DNA of 64,000 bases, from contig JAHLKV010000003.1 of NCBI GenBank assembly GCA_020444475.1, forward strand, positions 310,001-374,000, written 5' to 3'. The number at the start of each line of letters is the position of its first letter. Position 1 is the first letter of the stretch. Below, in pieces: positions 26,241 to 35,414 of the stretch. A program made the translations under genes and the position numbers. The notes beneath the pieces were generated by a model. It was not told the DNA's origin. It searched no databases and saw only the letters and a program-made list of their open reading frames with translations. The DNA comes from a bacterium. GTDB taxonomy: Bacteria; Zixibacteria; MSB-5A5; GN15; FEB-12.

Positions 26241-26531
26241 CCCGTGCACCACGTCACCTCGCGAATGCTGCGTCACTTGCCGGCGACGTAGGTCAGCTCC
26301 GCGTGCAAATCCACGAACCCTACTATGCCAGCGATGACTTCCCCCGCACGCGGTGCTGACGGCGCATTGATCGGATCTGTCAGCACCGGTCGCTCGCCTA
26401 TTTCTTGCATCCTTCCAGCGCTGCACACGCGACCGGAGCTGACCTACATCGACTGAAGTCACGGCCACACGTCAAACCTCGGTCTGTCCGAACCGCAGGG
26501 GTTCGGACCTACGCAGCATGCGTCACATGTC
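26241..26531. repeat. 291-base direct repeat, right copy
   Basis: Exactly 1290 bases from the left copy, differing at three positions: two T/C changes and one A/G, all within its first 42 bases. It carries the same internal inverted repeats and hairpin. Confidence 0.9.
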
Positions 26532-26848
26532 GCTTCCCTGCACTTTCCCTACCAAACTACACCAAAACACGGAACTGCCGCCCTTTATATGAACAACGAC
26601 GCCCGAAACCCATCGCACGCGACTCACCCTCACGCATGTCGCTGCACTCACGCCAACCACCTGCACCCGCACGCCTTGGGAGGAATGACGAACTTTTTGA
26701 CCTTAAAAAATGACAAAACAAACCCATTTCGCCGTAACCCGAACGCCTCCACACTTGTACGATGATTATTGAGATTCGGGAGCCGCGCCATTGTGGCCCA
26801 CCTAAAGCCCGCCCCGGGCGGGCGACAGGTGGGATCCATAGCGAGTAC

Positions 26849-29230
26849 CTACCAGTCCACCCGCCAACTCACCCCCACCGACGGTGTCATCCCCAGCCAA
26901 TACCACTTCTCTGGCTCCAGATAGTACCCCGTCTGATCGCTGTTCTGCGCCAGATCATATTCGTACGTCCTGAGGTTCTTCCGATCATACAGGTTAATGA
27001 TCTCCAGAAAAATCGACACCTCACCATGCGACGTCTTTATCTCCCGATTGACCCGCACATCAAGACGGTGATACGCCGGAAGCGTCTCCCCATACAACTC
27101 ATCGACCGACAAATACGATATACTCCCCGTCCTGCGCACGACCGGCTCGGTATACGGCCGCCCGCTGTGATACTGCCACGCCAGGTTGATCTGCCATGTT
27201 TTGCCCGGACGATACGCGATATCCAGATTCACCGCATGACGCTGGTCGAACATGCCCGGAAGGTTCCCTTCCACCTCCCGCGTCACCCCCTCATAGACAT
27301 AGTCCGTGACGTACTCGGTCGACGACGACAGCGCGTACGATCCCCAGAACCCGAATCGTCCGCCGCGATCACGGCGGAAATAGAACTCGATTCCCCTGGA
27401 CACACCGCTCGCTCGATTAATCCTCGTTCGATCCATGTACGCTTCGGGGAACAACTGCACCGCATCGAGAAAATTCCGATAGTCCGGCTTCAGCCGCGAC
27501 AAATCTTTGTAGTACGCCTCGACTCTCGCCTCCGTGCCCGAATCGAACTGTCGCTCCACACCGACCACATAGTGCTCGGCCAGCTCAGCCGGATAAAACG
27601 TGTAATCGGCATCGACAATATCCAGTTCATACATCTTCTGCGGCTGATAGTACTTCCCCCACGCCGCCCGAATGCTCGTTTGCTCCGACAACGCCACCAA
27701 TACCCCCGCGCGGGGACTGACCAGCCGGTCTTCGGTAAAGGAGACGCGATCATATCGCACCCCCGCCTCCAGCGTCACCAAAGCCAGCGGCTGGACCCGC
27801 CCGCTTATCCAGCCACCGAAACTATCCCCTTCGAACTGCTGATCGAACTCGGTGCGCTCCTGTCGCAGGACGAATCCCCCTCCGGGAAGGGCGTAACGGT
27901 TGAGCTGGGTCGACCGGTAGTCGTAGTCGCTGTTCAGCCTGCTGAATGCGCCCCCCCAGGACAGCATTATCCGTTCCGTCAGCTCCCACCTGAAATCTTG
28001 GGCGATCCCGAACGACTTCATGCGGCGGTCTTCATCGACGGCAAACGGTGCAAACGCATCAGCGCCGGCGTGGCCGTCCCCGCTTCGCGCATGATTGACC
28101 TGCCCGATCGACAGCACCGTCTGCGCCGCCAGCTGATCCGAAGGCTGTGCCTGAAAACGCCACCAGCCGTAGCTGGTGCGATACATCGTCTCGGCCACCT
28201 CCCCTTCATAGTCGAAATCGAGATCGTCGCTGGCGTGCAGGACATGCCCCGACAGGGTATGGCGCGCACCCAGTCGCCAGCCCACCTTCCCCATCACATC
28301 GTGATAGCGAGGCTTGATATCCTTGTACTCACTGGTCAGCGGCGTCACCAGGTCGACATACCCGCGCCGCGCCGAAAGAAGCCACGAACCACGATTGTTA
28401 CTGAACGTCCCTTCCCCCAGCGCGCGTATCGCCGTCAAACTGATCCCCACCTCGGCTCGCCGGGTATCCGGCGGAACGTGTCTCGTCTCGATATTGAACA
28501 CCCCCGACATCCGATTGCCGTACTGCGCCGGAAACCCGCCGGTTATCAGATCCACACCGTCGATCGTCGCAACATCGAGTATGCTCAGCGCCCCACCGTC
28601 TACATCCTTCAGATGAAACGGCTCGTACAATTCGAGACCGTCAAGAAGCACCAGCACCTGATCGTGTTCGCCGCCGCGTACCGCGAACCGGGCCGAGAAG
28701 TCACTCGTGTTGATCCCCGGTATCCGCGCCACCGCCCGATAGATGTCTTCCACCATCTGCGGGATGGTCGCTATATCTTCTCGGCTGAGACTCTGGTGGA
28801 CCGCCGGGGCGCTCTCCATGAGAGTAAAACGCCCGGGCGTGACCGTGATATCTTTCAGGGGAATCGCCACCCGCTTCAGCGCCAAATCGACCCGTACCGA
28901 CGAACGGGCGTCGTTTATCACGGCGCTCGCGCGGCCTGCTTCATATCCCACGTGCGACACATGGATGTCGTACGTGCCGCTGCGAAGATGGGTGAACGAA
29001 TAGCCGCCGGTAGAGTCGGTCTCGGCTGCACGGGTCGACCCGTCAATCCGGACACTCGCCCCCGAAAGCGGAAGGCGGGAGTCGGCACTGACTACGACGC
29101 CGTGCACGACACCGGCAAGACTGTCAGTTGGTCCGGATACCTCGGCGTAGGAAACGGAAATGAAAGCCGGCACACTCGTCAATACCGCCGCGGCGAGCGC
29201 CAAACGCGATGTCAAGCCTTTCAGATTCAT
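26849..29230 (-). CDS. TonB-dependent receptor with carboxypeptidase-regulatory-like domain
   Basis: The 793-residue protein has a signal peptide (VSYAEV), a CarboxypepD_reg-like domain (GVVVSADSRLPLSGASVRI to HVGYEAGRAS), and a plug (PGRFTLMESAPAVHQSLSRE, VRGGEHDQVLVLLDGLELY, LITGGFPAQYGNRMSGVFNI). The C-terminal barrel ends TPSVGVSWRVDW. The substrate is not evident. There is no riboswitch in the 129 bases before it. A serine-beta-lactamase-like gene lies upstream in the same direction, so the two may be co-transcribed. The opposite strand has a long open frame across both genes, which is a composition artefact. Confidence 0.92.
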   Translation of the reverse strand: MNLKGLTSRLALAAAVLTSVPAFISVSYAEVSGPTDSLAGVVHGVVVSADSRLPLSGASVRIDGSTRAAETDSTGGYSFTHLRSGTYDIHVSHVGYEAGRASAVINDARSSVRVDLALKRVAIPLKDITVTPGRFTLMESAPAVHQSLSREDIATIPQMVEDIYRAVARIPGINTSDFSARFAVRGGEHDQVLVLLDGLELYEPFHLKDVDGGALSILDVATIDGVDLITGGFPAQYGNRMSGVFNIETRHVPPDTRRAEVGISLTAIRALGEGTFSNNRGSWLLSARRGYVDLVTPLTSEYKDIKPRYHDVMGKVGWRLGARHTLSGHVLHASDDLDFDYEGEVAETMYRTSYGWWRFQAQPSDQLAAQTVLSIGQVNHARSGDGHAGADAFAPFAVDEDRRMKSFGIAQDFRWELTERIMLSWGGAFSRLNSDYDYRSTQLNRYALPGGGFVLRQERTEFDQQFEGDSFGGWISGRVQPLALVTLEAGVRYDRVSFTEDRLVSPRAGVLVALSEQTSIRAAWGKYYQPQKMYELDIVDADYTFYPAELAEHYVVGVERQFDSGTEARVEAYYKDLSRLKPDYRNFLDAVQLFPEAYMDRTRINRASGVSRGIEFYFRRDRGGRFGFWGSYALSSSTEYVTDYVYEGVTREVEGNLPGMFDQRHAVNLDIAYRPGKTWQINLAWQYHSGRPYTEPVVRRTGSISYLSVDELYGETLPAYHRLDVRVNREIKTSHGEVSIFLEIINLYDRKNLRTYEYDLAQNSDQTGYYLEPEKWYWLGMTPSVGVSWRVDW

Positions 29231-29359
29231 GCATGCGCGCGGCCCGCCCCTTCAGGTTTGAGAGAGAAAATGAGTACGCTGCGGACCACCCGTATCCAAT
29301 TAACGGTCGAGCGCCGCTTTCTACCAATACTTTCTTGCCCTGCACGTGTGCGACATGTC

Positions 29360-30844
29360 TCAGCGCGCCACCAGTTCATCCAGCAGATTCGCCGCCTGCA
29401 CCGCTGCCCGGTCGTAATTCGACATCACCGCCACCGTCCAGCCGTCGTCCCAGTACATCCGAAGGACGGCGTTGATTCCCGGCGCCCCGCCGTTGTGCCC
29501 CACCGCGCGATGCCCGTTGATCACTTCATCACCGAACAGGTAGGCGTACTTCATCTCACCCATCATGTCCACCTTGCCGGTCAGCAAGGTGTCGGTATAC
29601 GCCGGCGACAACAGGACGTTGTTTTTCAACGCCATATGGAACTTCAGCAAATCCTCCACCGTCGAGTACCCACCCCCCGCCGGACCGCCCTTCGCTGCGT
29701 GCATGAACAGATTGTTGTACCACTCCTCGCTCTCTTCGCCATCGTAGTCCATGTGCGTATAGCCGATCGCGAGATTCTTCACCGGATGGTCCACTTCGTA
29801 GCAATCGGTGTTCGACATCCCCGCCGGACCGGTTACCTGCTCCCGGATGTAGTCGTAGTAGCTCTGACCGGTAATTTTCTCTATTATCAGGCCCAGCACC
29901 AGCGGCCCGGAATTGCTGTAGCCGAATCGTTCCCCCGGCTCGAACTCCAGCGGCTTCTCCCATATCAGCGATGCCAACTGCTCGACCGTCTTGATCTTCC
30001 AGAACTGCTCCTCGAATATTTCGTCCCAGTAGCTGGCCATCCCCGACGTGTGCGTCAACAACTGGTGAATCGTCACTCTGTCCCTCACGTCGTCGTTGGG
30101 ATAATCCGGAAGATACGTACCCACCGTATCCGTAAACTTCAGCTTCCCCTGCTCGGCAAGCTGACAGATCGCCACCCCGGTAAACATCTTGTTCATCGAA
30201 CCCAGATTGAACTTCGTATCCGTCCGATTCGGCGCGTCATAACGCTTGCAGGCGTCACCGAACGCGCCCGAATAAACAACCTTGCCGTCATGCGCCAGCA
30301 GCACCGCTCCGGAGAAGCGGTCTTTCTCGACCTGATCGCGAAGATACCGCTCGATCACCTCCACCATCTGCCCCTCGGTCAACGTGCCCGCGGGAATGCC
30401 AAGGGTCGGGTCCATCGCCTCCATCAGGCCAAGCTGCATCGTATGGTGCGGCGGAAGCGAGTCGACAATCAGGTCGAATATAATGTACTCGTTCGATGCT
30501 TTCGGATTGCGTGCCTTGAGCAGCACGGCGATCCGGTACGGTTCGGACTCCTCGATTCGGATCGGATCGACGCCTCCGAAATCGCCGTACAGCATCTGAA
30601 ACGCCCCCAGGCGTTGAGTAGCACTCGTTGCGCTATCGCCGCCGGGACGGACATCGACGTCCGTATACGCCTTCCAGAGCGCCTCGTCCCCGGAATTCAA
30701 GGTTGTGATCCACCGATTCATGCGCGCCCCGGCCGGCGTGCCAACCGTATCCAGAGACATAAACGTAAGTGCTTGGCCCGCAGTAAGTGTGGCGATCGAC
30801 AGAACGAGCAGAAAGGACAGGGCGATTGCGGTTATGGTGCGCAT
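29360..30844 (-). CDS. Secreted serine beta-lactamase-family hydrolase
   Basis: The 494-residue protein has a signal peptide (ATLTAGQA) and an N-terminal 150-residue region with no known fold (an NTF2-like accessory region is possible). A class-C beta-lactamase/PBP4*-type domain follows. The active-site SXXK is SMNK in FNLGSMNKMFTG, the YXN is YSN in FGYSNSGPL, and the third motif is HNG in VGHNGGAPG. Members include D-aminopeptidases, esterases and peptidoglycan peptidases as well as lactamases, so antibiotic resistance should not be assumed. GGAGGAACC precedes the ATG. It may form a unit with the TonB receptor downstream, which would fit a hydrolase working on an imported compound. Confidence 0.9.
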   Translation of the reverse strand: MRTITAIALSFLLVLSIATLTAGQALTFMSLDTVGTPAGARMNRWITTLNSGDEALWKAYTDVDVRPGGDSATSATQRLGAFQMLYGDFGGVDPIRIEESEPYRIAVLLKARNPKASNEYIIFDLIVDSLPPHHTMQLGLMEAMDPTLGIPAGTLTEGQMVEVIERYLRDQVEKDRFSGAVLLAHDGKVVYSGAFGDACKRYDAPNRTDTKFNLGSMNKMFTGVAICQLAEQGKLKFTDTVGTYLPDYPNDDVRDRVTIHQLLTHTSGMASYWDEIFEEQFWKIKTVEQLASLIWEKPLEFEPGERFGYSNSGPLVLGLIIEKITGQSYYDYIREQVTGPAGMSNTDCYEVDHPVKNLAIGYTHMDYDGEESEEWYNNLFMHAAKGGPAGGGYSTVEDLLKFHMALKNNVLLSPAYTDTLLTGKVDMMGEMKYAYLFGDEVINGHRAVGHNGGAPGINAVLRMYWDDGWTVAVMSNYDRAAVQAANLLDELVAR

Positions 30845-31148
30845 GGTTCCTCCGGAGTGATGCTTCCTGCGGCCGACGCAAACTTTGCTGAAACCGCGCG
30901 AAGGCCGATAACGTAAGTTGCCTAGTTATGAGACACCAAATCAACCACCAAGGTAACCTGGCCGCCCACGCCCTCACCGATGAACACCCGTGGGGCGGCG
31001 ACGACAACCGCTGAGCACGTGCCGCCCCCAGGCGGCATCCCGCACACCGCGCCTCGACACTCCGTACGGCACCATACAAACAACGAAGGCGGACCCTGGT
31101 CGGTCCGCCTTCTATCGTCAATGCTCTGAGAGCCGGTCGATCAATCGC
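30845..31148. other. Intergenic region with terminator
   Basis: Apart from the hairpin at 31086-31111 nothing specific was recognised; the part next to 30845 should hold the promoter of the hydrolase gene. Confidence 0.4.
31086..31111 (-). terminator. Terminator hairpin of the FG-GAP gene
   Basis: AAGGCGGACC and GGTCCGCCTT are perfect 10-base arms around CTGGTC, 38 bases after the stop of the minus-strand FG-GAP gene. The sequence after it on that strand is T-rich but not a clean T run. Confidence 0.65.
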
Positions 31149-32486
31149 TTACGGACAGGCCGCCGGAGCCGGACCGCCCTGGAAAGCGTAGTTGATGAGA
31201 TACGTCAGATCGGTGATGTCCACGCCACCACTCCCGTTCGCATCAGCCTCCTCCATGCAGATCGGGGCCGGCCCGCCCTGGAACATGTAGTTCACGAGAA
31301 CCGTGATATCCGTAATGTTGACCTGGTCCTTCGCATCCCAGTTGACATTGCCACGAATGCCGTGACAGCACACTTCAAGGTTGCGCTGTACCGAGACCGT
31401 GTCCGGACCCGTCGAGACGATGTCCATGTCACCATCGCCGTTGATATCGTACACGGCCAGGTAGTTGAAATGGAAGTAGTTGTCGTGATTGACGGCGTTG
31501 GCGAAACTGCCGCTGCCGTCGTTCAACGATGTCTGCGTGTATGGATTCAGACCGTTGACCGACGCCAGGTCCATGTCGCCGTCGCCGTCCATGTCCACGA
31601 CACGCACGCCGACACCGCCACCGATTGTGGTGTAGTGCGAAGACGTGAACGTCCCCGACCCTCCATTGGTCAGGATAGACATGGCCGCGGCCAGTTTCGA
31701 GTTGGCAACCGCCAGATCGATATCGTTGTCACCGTCGAAGTCTCCACCGTCAATCGACACCGGCGAGTTGCCTGTCGAATAGACGACGCCGTAGTTTCGG
31801 CTGAATGTCCCCGAGCCGTTGTTGAAGTACACACCGACGCCGTACACGGCGCTGGTATCGGTCGCTTTCAACACTGCGACATCCGGATAGGTGTCGCCGT
31901 TCAGATCCCCGACGAACAGATCGTTTGGATGCGCATACAGCCCGGCGGCATAGCTGTACGATGACGCCAGCGTACCCGAACCGTTGTTCTTGCGGATAAC
32001 CAGGTATCCCGAGTAGTTGACGATCAGCACATCCAGATCCGAGTCGCCGTCGATGTCCGAAAGATAGACATCGCTGGTACCCGATCCCATGCTGTAATTG
32101 GTCGGCGATCCGAACGAACCGCTGCCGTTGTTCAGTAGCACCGACACGCTCCCTGCGCCGTAGTTGGCTACGACAAGGTCGATATCGTTGTCGCCGTCCA
32201 TATCGCCCGGGAACACCGAGGTAGGAGCATCGCTTACGGCGAAATACGTCGGTGACGCATACGAGCTGTTGCCATTATTGAGGAACACGGCTACGCTGTC
32301 GATGTCCGCACACGGCACGACTATGTCGCCCCGGCCGTCGCTATTGAGGTCAGCGACGCACACGTCGTCACCGTCCGACGAGAGCAGGTAGGGCTGTGCC
32401 GGACCGAAATCCTGTGCCACCGCAGCAGCCGTCAGGAGAAACAATATCCCTAATGTGGTTAGCGAGACAGAAAGTGATCGTCTCAT
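31149..32486 (-). CDS. Secreted FG-GAP/VCBS repeat protein with C-terminal dockerin-like pair
   Basis: The 445-residue protein has a signal peptide (LTAAAVAQD) and then about seven FG-GAP repeats, each with a Ca-binding loop such as DLNSDGRGD, DMDGDNDID, DIDGDSDLD, DFDGDNDID and DMDGDGDMD, building a seven-bladed propeller. Residues 370-445 carry a duplicated dockerin-like unit (NVNWDAKDQVNITDITVLVNYMFQGGPAP and a second with DANGSGGVDITDLTYLINYAF). The end is very similar in style to that of the BtuG-like propeller at 5 kb. GGGAGG precedes the ATG at 32486; the longer frame runs into the leader. Surface binding or display is likely; the ligand is unknown. Confidence 0.88.
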   Translation of the reverse strand: MRRSLSVSLTTLGILFLLTAAAVAQDFGPAQPYLLSSDGDDVCVADLNSDGRGDIVVPCADIDSVAVFLNNGNSSYASPTYFAVSDAPTSVFPGDMDGDNDIDLVVANYGAGSVSVLLNNGSGSFGSPTNYSMGSGTSDVYLSDIDGDSDLDVLIVNYSGYLVIRKNNGSGTLASSYSYAAGLYAHPNDLFVGDLNGDTYPDVAVLKATDTSAVYGVGVYFNNGSGTFSRNYGVVYSTGNSPVSIDGGDFDGDNDIDLAVANSKLAAAMSILTNGGSGTFTSSHYTTIGGGVGVRVVDMDGDGDMDLASVNGLNPYTQTSLNDGSGSFANAVNHDNYFHFNYLAVYDINGDGDMDIVSTGPDTVSVQRNLEVCCHGIRGNVNWDAKDQVNITDITVLVNYMFQGGPAPICMEEADANGSGGVDITDLTYLINYAFQGGPAPAACP

Positions 32487-32642
32487 ATAACCTCCCCTGA
32501 GTTTTGGAATTATCGTGAAATAAAAAAGCGCTGAAGCAGATGTTGGTACCGGGCTATCACCTCCCTGGGGCGTGAGTCCAAATCCGTTGGTGATGTGACG
32601 GCGCCGTGGTCGCGCCGCTGGCCCAGTACATATCGTTTTGCG
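32487..32642 (-). promoter_or_regulatory. Structured 5' leader of the FG-GAP gene (unidentified)
   Basis: Between the predicted promoter and the start lie about 155 bases with paired segments on the transcript: CGGCGC (32612-32617) with GCGCCG (32599-32604), and ATCACC (32589-32594) with GGTGAT (32556-32561). AGCGCTTTTTTA follows. No known riboswitch consensus was recognised; c-di-GMP type I was considered and its core blocks are missing. Confidence 0.3.
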
Positions 32643-32649
32643 CATTGCC

Positions 32650-32677
32650 ATCATACGGCGAATAAGACAATCGTCAA
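32650..32677 (-). promoter_or_regulatory. Candidate sigma-70-type promoter of the FG-GAP gene
   Basis: On the minus strand TTGACG (32672-32677) and TATGAT (32650-32655) are 16 bases apart, in the region between divergent genes. Confidence 0.5.
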
Positions 32678-32833
32678 GTGAATTGTCTGTAAGTGACAAG
32701 TGTCTTTCGACCCGAGCGTGAAAAACACCTGATTTGGAGCCGCGATCGCCCGATCCGGGGTCGACGTTTTTTGTGGTGCAACCCGGCGTCACGTGTCTAT
32801 CGTGACAGGGAGTGACATTGATGGGATGGATGC

Positions 32834-34027
32834 ATGTCGACAGCCGCCGCAAAAGAACCTGTTCTCAACAGAAACCTGCTGATCATATTCGGGGTCACAC
32901 TCATGGCTGTGCTGGGGGTATCGAGTGTGACACCCGCGTTTCCACTGATGGCCGAGAAACTGGGTGTCTCCGTCCAGTCGATTGCGCTGCTTATTACCGT
33001 CTTCACGCTCCCCGGCATCGTGCTCACTCCCATTTTCGGCGTGCTGGCGGACCGATATGGTCGCAAGCGAATCCTGGTACCGTCGCTCCTGCTATTCGGC
33101 GTTGCCGGCAGCGCGTGCAGTCTGGTCCGAGATTTTGATCTGCTGCTGCTCTTCCGCTTCCTTCAGGGCGTAGGAGGCGCGTCGATCATGTCTCTGAATA
33201 CCACGGTGATCGGCGACCTGTACAATGCTGCCGACCGCCGCACGGCAATGGGATACAACGCCAGCGTGCTCTCGGTGGGCACCGCCTGTTATCCGCTGAT
33301 CGGCGGAGCGCTCGCGAGCATAGCATGGTACTACCCATTCGCCCTGCCGCTGCTTGCCCTTCCAATCGCGTTTACGGTCCTGTTCGGCCTGAAGAATCCC
33401 GAACCTCACGTGCGAGAGTCTCTGTCCAACTACTTCGCGAATATGTGGAAAGCGATGAACCGACGGATCGCCGGCGTCTTTGCCGGCAGCTTCCTGACCT
33501 TCATTATACTCTACGGCAGCTACCTGACTTTTTTCCCGTTTCTGATCAAGAGCAGGTTCGATGGCTCCCCGATCACCATCGGATTGCTGATGTCGTGCGC
33601 GTCGGCAAGCACCGCTGTAACTTCCTCGCAGCTGGGCAGACTGGGACGCCGCTTCAGGCCGGGAGTACTGCTGGCATTCGGCTCTGTCACATATGTGGTG
33701 GCATTGGTAGCAATGCCGCACATGCCGAGCACGGGAACGCTCGTTCTCCCCGCTTTGCTGTTTGGCGTAGCGCAGGGAGTGAACATCCCCAACCTGCAGG
33801 CCCTCCTGGCCTCCCTGGCGCCGATGGAATACCGTGCGGCCTACATGTCCGCCAACGCTATGGTGCTGCGTGGCGGCCAGACCCTGGGGCCTCTTCTACT
33901 GGGGGCAGTGTTCTCGCTGGGCGGACTTGACTGGGTTTTCTATGCCGGAGCGTCCTGCGGCCTGCTGCTTATGATAGTTGTGCTGGCGACGATTGCGGAA
34001 GGCTCGAAAAAGGATGTCAGGACTTAG
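32834..34027 (+). CDS. Major facilitator superfamily transporter (DHA1-type)
   Basis: The 397-residue protein has twelve hydrophobic segments and the loop-2 motif of drug:proton antiporters, GVLADRYGRKRIL, near residue 65. It then has FRFLQGVGGASIMSLNTTVIGDLY, close to motif B/C positions, and a second-half relic LGRLGRRFRPG. It is an inner-membrane secondary transporter whose substrate cannot be named. It is divergent from the FG-GAP gene and its end overlaps the convergent hemY end by 11 bases, so no room is left for a classic terminator. It is not part of the heme operon, though export of a porphyrin cannot be excluded. Confidence 0.88.
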   Translation: MSTAAAKEPVLNRNLLIIFGVTLMAVLGVSSVTPAFPLMAEKLGVSVQSIALLITVFTLPGIVLTPIFGVLADRYGRKRILVPSLLLFGVAGSACSLVRDFDLLLLFRFLQGVGGASIMSLNTTVIGDLYNAADRRTAMGYNASVLSVGTACYPLIGGALASIAWYYPFALPLLALPIAFTVLFGLKNPEPHVRESLSNYFANMWKAMNRRIAGVFAGSFLTFIILYGSYLTFFPFLIKSRFDGSPITIGLLMSCASASTAVTSSQLGRLGRRFRPGVLLAFGSVTYVVALVAMPHMPSTGTLVLPALLFGVAQGVNIPNLQALLASLAPMEYRAAYMSANAMVLRGGQTLGPLLLGAVFSLGGLDWVFYAGASCGLLLMIVVLATIAEGSKKDVRT

Positions 34028-35414
34028 TGACCGATTCCGAAGCAACGATCTGCTCGACCACACGGTGTGACTGCTTCACGCAGTCGTTCAGGCCGATCCC
34101 ATAGTAGGCGTTCCCCGTCACATAGAGATTGCCCGCCCACGCCAACTCGGCCTCGATCTGCTTCAGCAGCTCGCCATGACCGATTCGAAACTGCGGGATA
34201 CCATGACTCCAGCGATAGATCTTCACAATCTCCGGTTCCCCTTGCAACCCCAGCAGGCTGTCCATATCCGAGGTCACTCGCGCCAGCAGATCGTTGTCCG
34301 ACAAATTGACCGACTCGTGGTCGCCGTCCCCCCCGACCATCGTACGGAACTGCACCCTGCCCTGAGGAGCACGATCGGCGAATATCGACGACGTCCAGAT
34401 CGAACCCAGAATGGTCAAACCCTCCTTGCTAGGAACGAGAAAGCCGAATCCGTCAAGCGGCCGCTTCACGCTCTCCCGCGGATAGCCCAGACACACAACA
34501 GATATCGGCGCGTAGGGAATCGCGCTCAGCGCGTTCGACAGCGTCGTCGAGACAGCACTCACGACCGGTGCGGCCGCATACGCCGGAAGGCTCAGGATTA
34601 CATGTCGTGCGGTTAGCGACTCACCGGTTCGGAGGTGGAGCCGGTAGTCATCGGCGTCCTTCTCGATCCGCTCGACACCATTGCCGACGACGATCTCGTC
34701 GCGATACAGCTCTTCGAATCGCTCGATGATTGCAGACAACCCGCCCGTGAACGACGTCAGCCAGCCACCTGGCCCGCTCGGACCGCCCGACTTCCTGCCG
34801 GCCGCTTTCGCCTGCTTTTTTCTGGCGATCATTGCCTTAAACAACGAACCGTATTCAGACTCCATGGTGTGCATGATCGGAAAGCACGACTTCAGCGACA
34901 GTCTCTCGGCGACGCCACCGTAGACACCGGACACCATCGGCTGTACCAGGTAGTCCGCAGCCTCCTTGCCGATACGTCGCTCGACAAACGAATAAACCGA
35001 CTCATCCTTGTCACCATCGGGTCTCCTGGCGAACGGCTCCATCATAACACGGAGACGCCCCTTCAGACTCAGGATATCGGAGGTAAAGAATTTCGGAGGC
35101 GACATCGGTACCGCACGAAGCTTCCCACCGCGCGCGATGAACCGGTTGCTGACATTGTCATTGGCGCGTTCGATCTTATCCGTGAGTCCGAGTTGTTCGC
35201 ACAACTGAAGAGTGAGAGGTTCACGATCGAGAAAGCCGTTCGGTCCCCAGTCAAAGGAATAGCCATCGATATGATCGGTCCCGATCGTCCCGCCCAGTCT
35301 TCGGTCCGACTCGAACAGCGTCACGCACCACTCCGGACGCTGCCTTCGCAGGTAGTGAAGCGCAGCCAGCCCGGAGATGCCACCGCCGACGATGGCTACG
35401 TCACGATCGGCCAT
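34017..35414 (-). CDS. hemY: Protoporphyrinogen/coproporphyrinogen oxidase
   Basis: The 465-residue flavoprotein begins with the FAD-binding VAIVGGGISGLAALHYLRR and ESDRRLGGTIGT, followed by FDWGPNGFLD typical of HemY. It ends with AGNLYVTGNAYYGIGLNDCV, the second FAD contact. It oxidises protoporphyrinogen IX (or coproporphyrinogen in the coproporphyrin route) using oxygen or another acceptor. In this operon HemN supplies protoporphyrinogen, so the protoporphyrin reading is preferred. It starts within the end of hemH (14-base overlap) and is the last gene of the operon. Confidence 0.93.
   Translation of the reverse strand: MADRDVAIVGGGISGLAALHYLRRQRPEWCVTLFESDRRLGGTIGTDHIDGYSFDWGPNGFLDREPLTLQLCEQLGLTDKIERANDNVSNRFIARGGKLRAVPMSPPKFFTSDILSLKGRLRVMMEPFARRPDGDKDESVYSFVERRIGKEAADYLVQPMVSGVYGGVAERLSLKSCFPIMHTMESEYGSLFKAMIARKKQAKAAGRKSGGPSGPGGWLTSFTGGLSAIIERFEELYRDEIVVGNGVERIEKDADDYRLHLRTGESLTARHVILSLPAYAAAPVVSAVSTTLSNALSAIPYAPISVVCLGYPRESVKRPLDGFGFLVPSKEGLTILGSIWTSSIFADRAPQGRVQFRTMVGGDGDHESVNLSDNDLLARVTSDMDSLLGLQGEPEIVKIYRWSHGIPQFRIGHGELLKQIEAELAWAGNLYVTGNAYYGIGLNDCVKQSHRVVEQIVASESVTKS

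Larger units (their letters stand above)
26016..26848. other. Repeat-rich intergenic stretch before the TonB receptor's 3' end
   Basis: Holds a symmetric palindrome cluster (26096-26212), the right 291-base repeat (26241-26531) and short hairpins such as GCCCGCC-CCG-GGCGGGC near 26807-26823. The part 26532-26760 shows no recognised feature. The start of a very long plus-strand open frame at 26762 is a shadow of the opposite-strand genes. Confidence 0.6.

Noticed and set aside
24797-26848. A CRISPR array in the repeat-rich region
   Set aside because: The repeats are palindromes and two long direct copies, not short regularly spaced units, and no cas genes are present.
29360-30844. A true antibiotic-resistance beta-lactamase
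   Set aside because: The SXXK, YXN and HNG motifs fit the broad serine hydrolase family, and the extra N-terminal region and the TonB neighbour favour another substrate. Resistance cannot be claimed.
26762-30916. A 1384-residue plus-strand open frame
   Set aside because: It lies opposite the TonB receptor and the hydrolase, which have clear signal peptides and family motifs. Its translation is rich in Arg, His and Pro with no domain pattern, as expected for the antisense of GC-rich coding DNA.
32540-32640. A c-di-GMP type I (GEMM) riboswitch before the FG-GAP gene
   Set aside because: The GGTGATAGCCCGGTACC segment is suggestive, but the conserved ACGCAAAGCC-type core and the tetraloop-receptor arrangement are absent.
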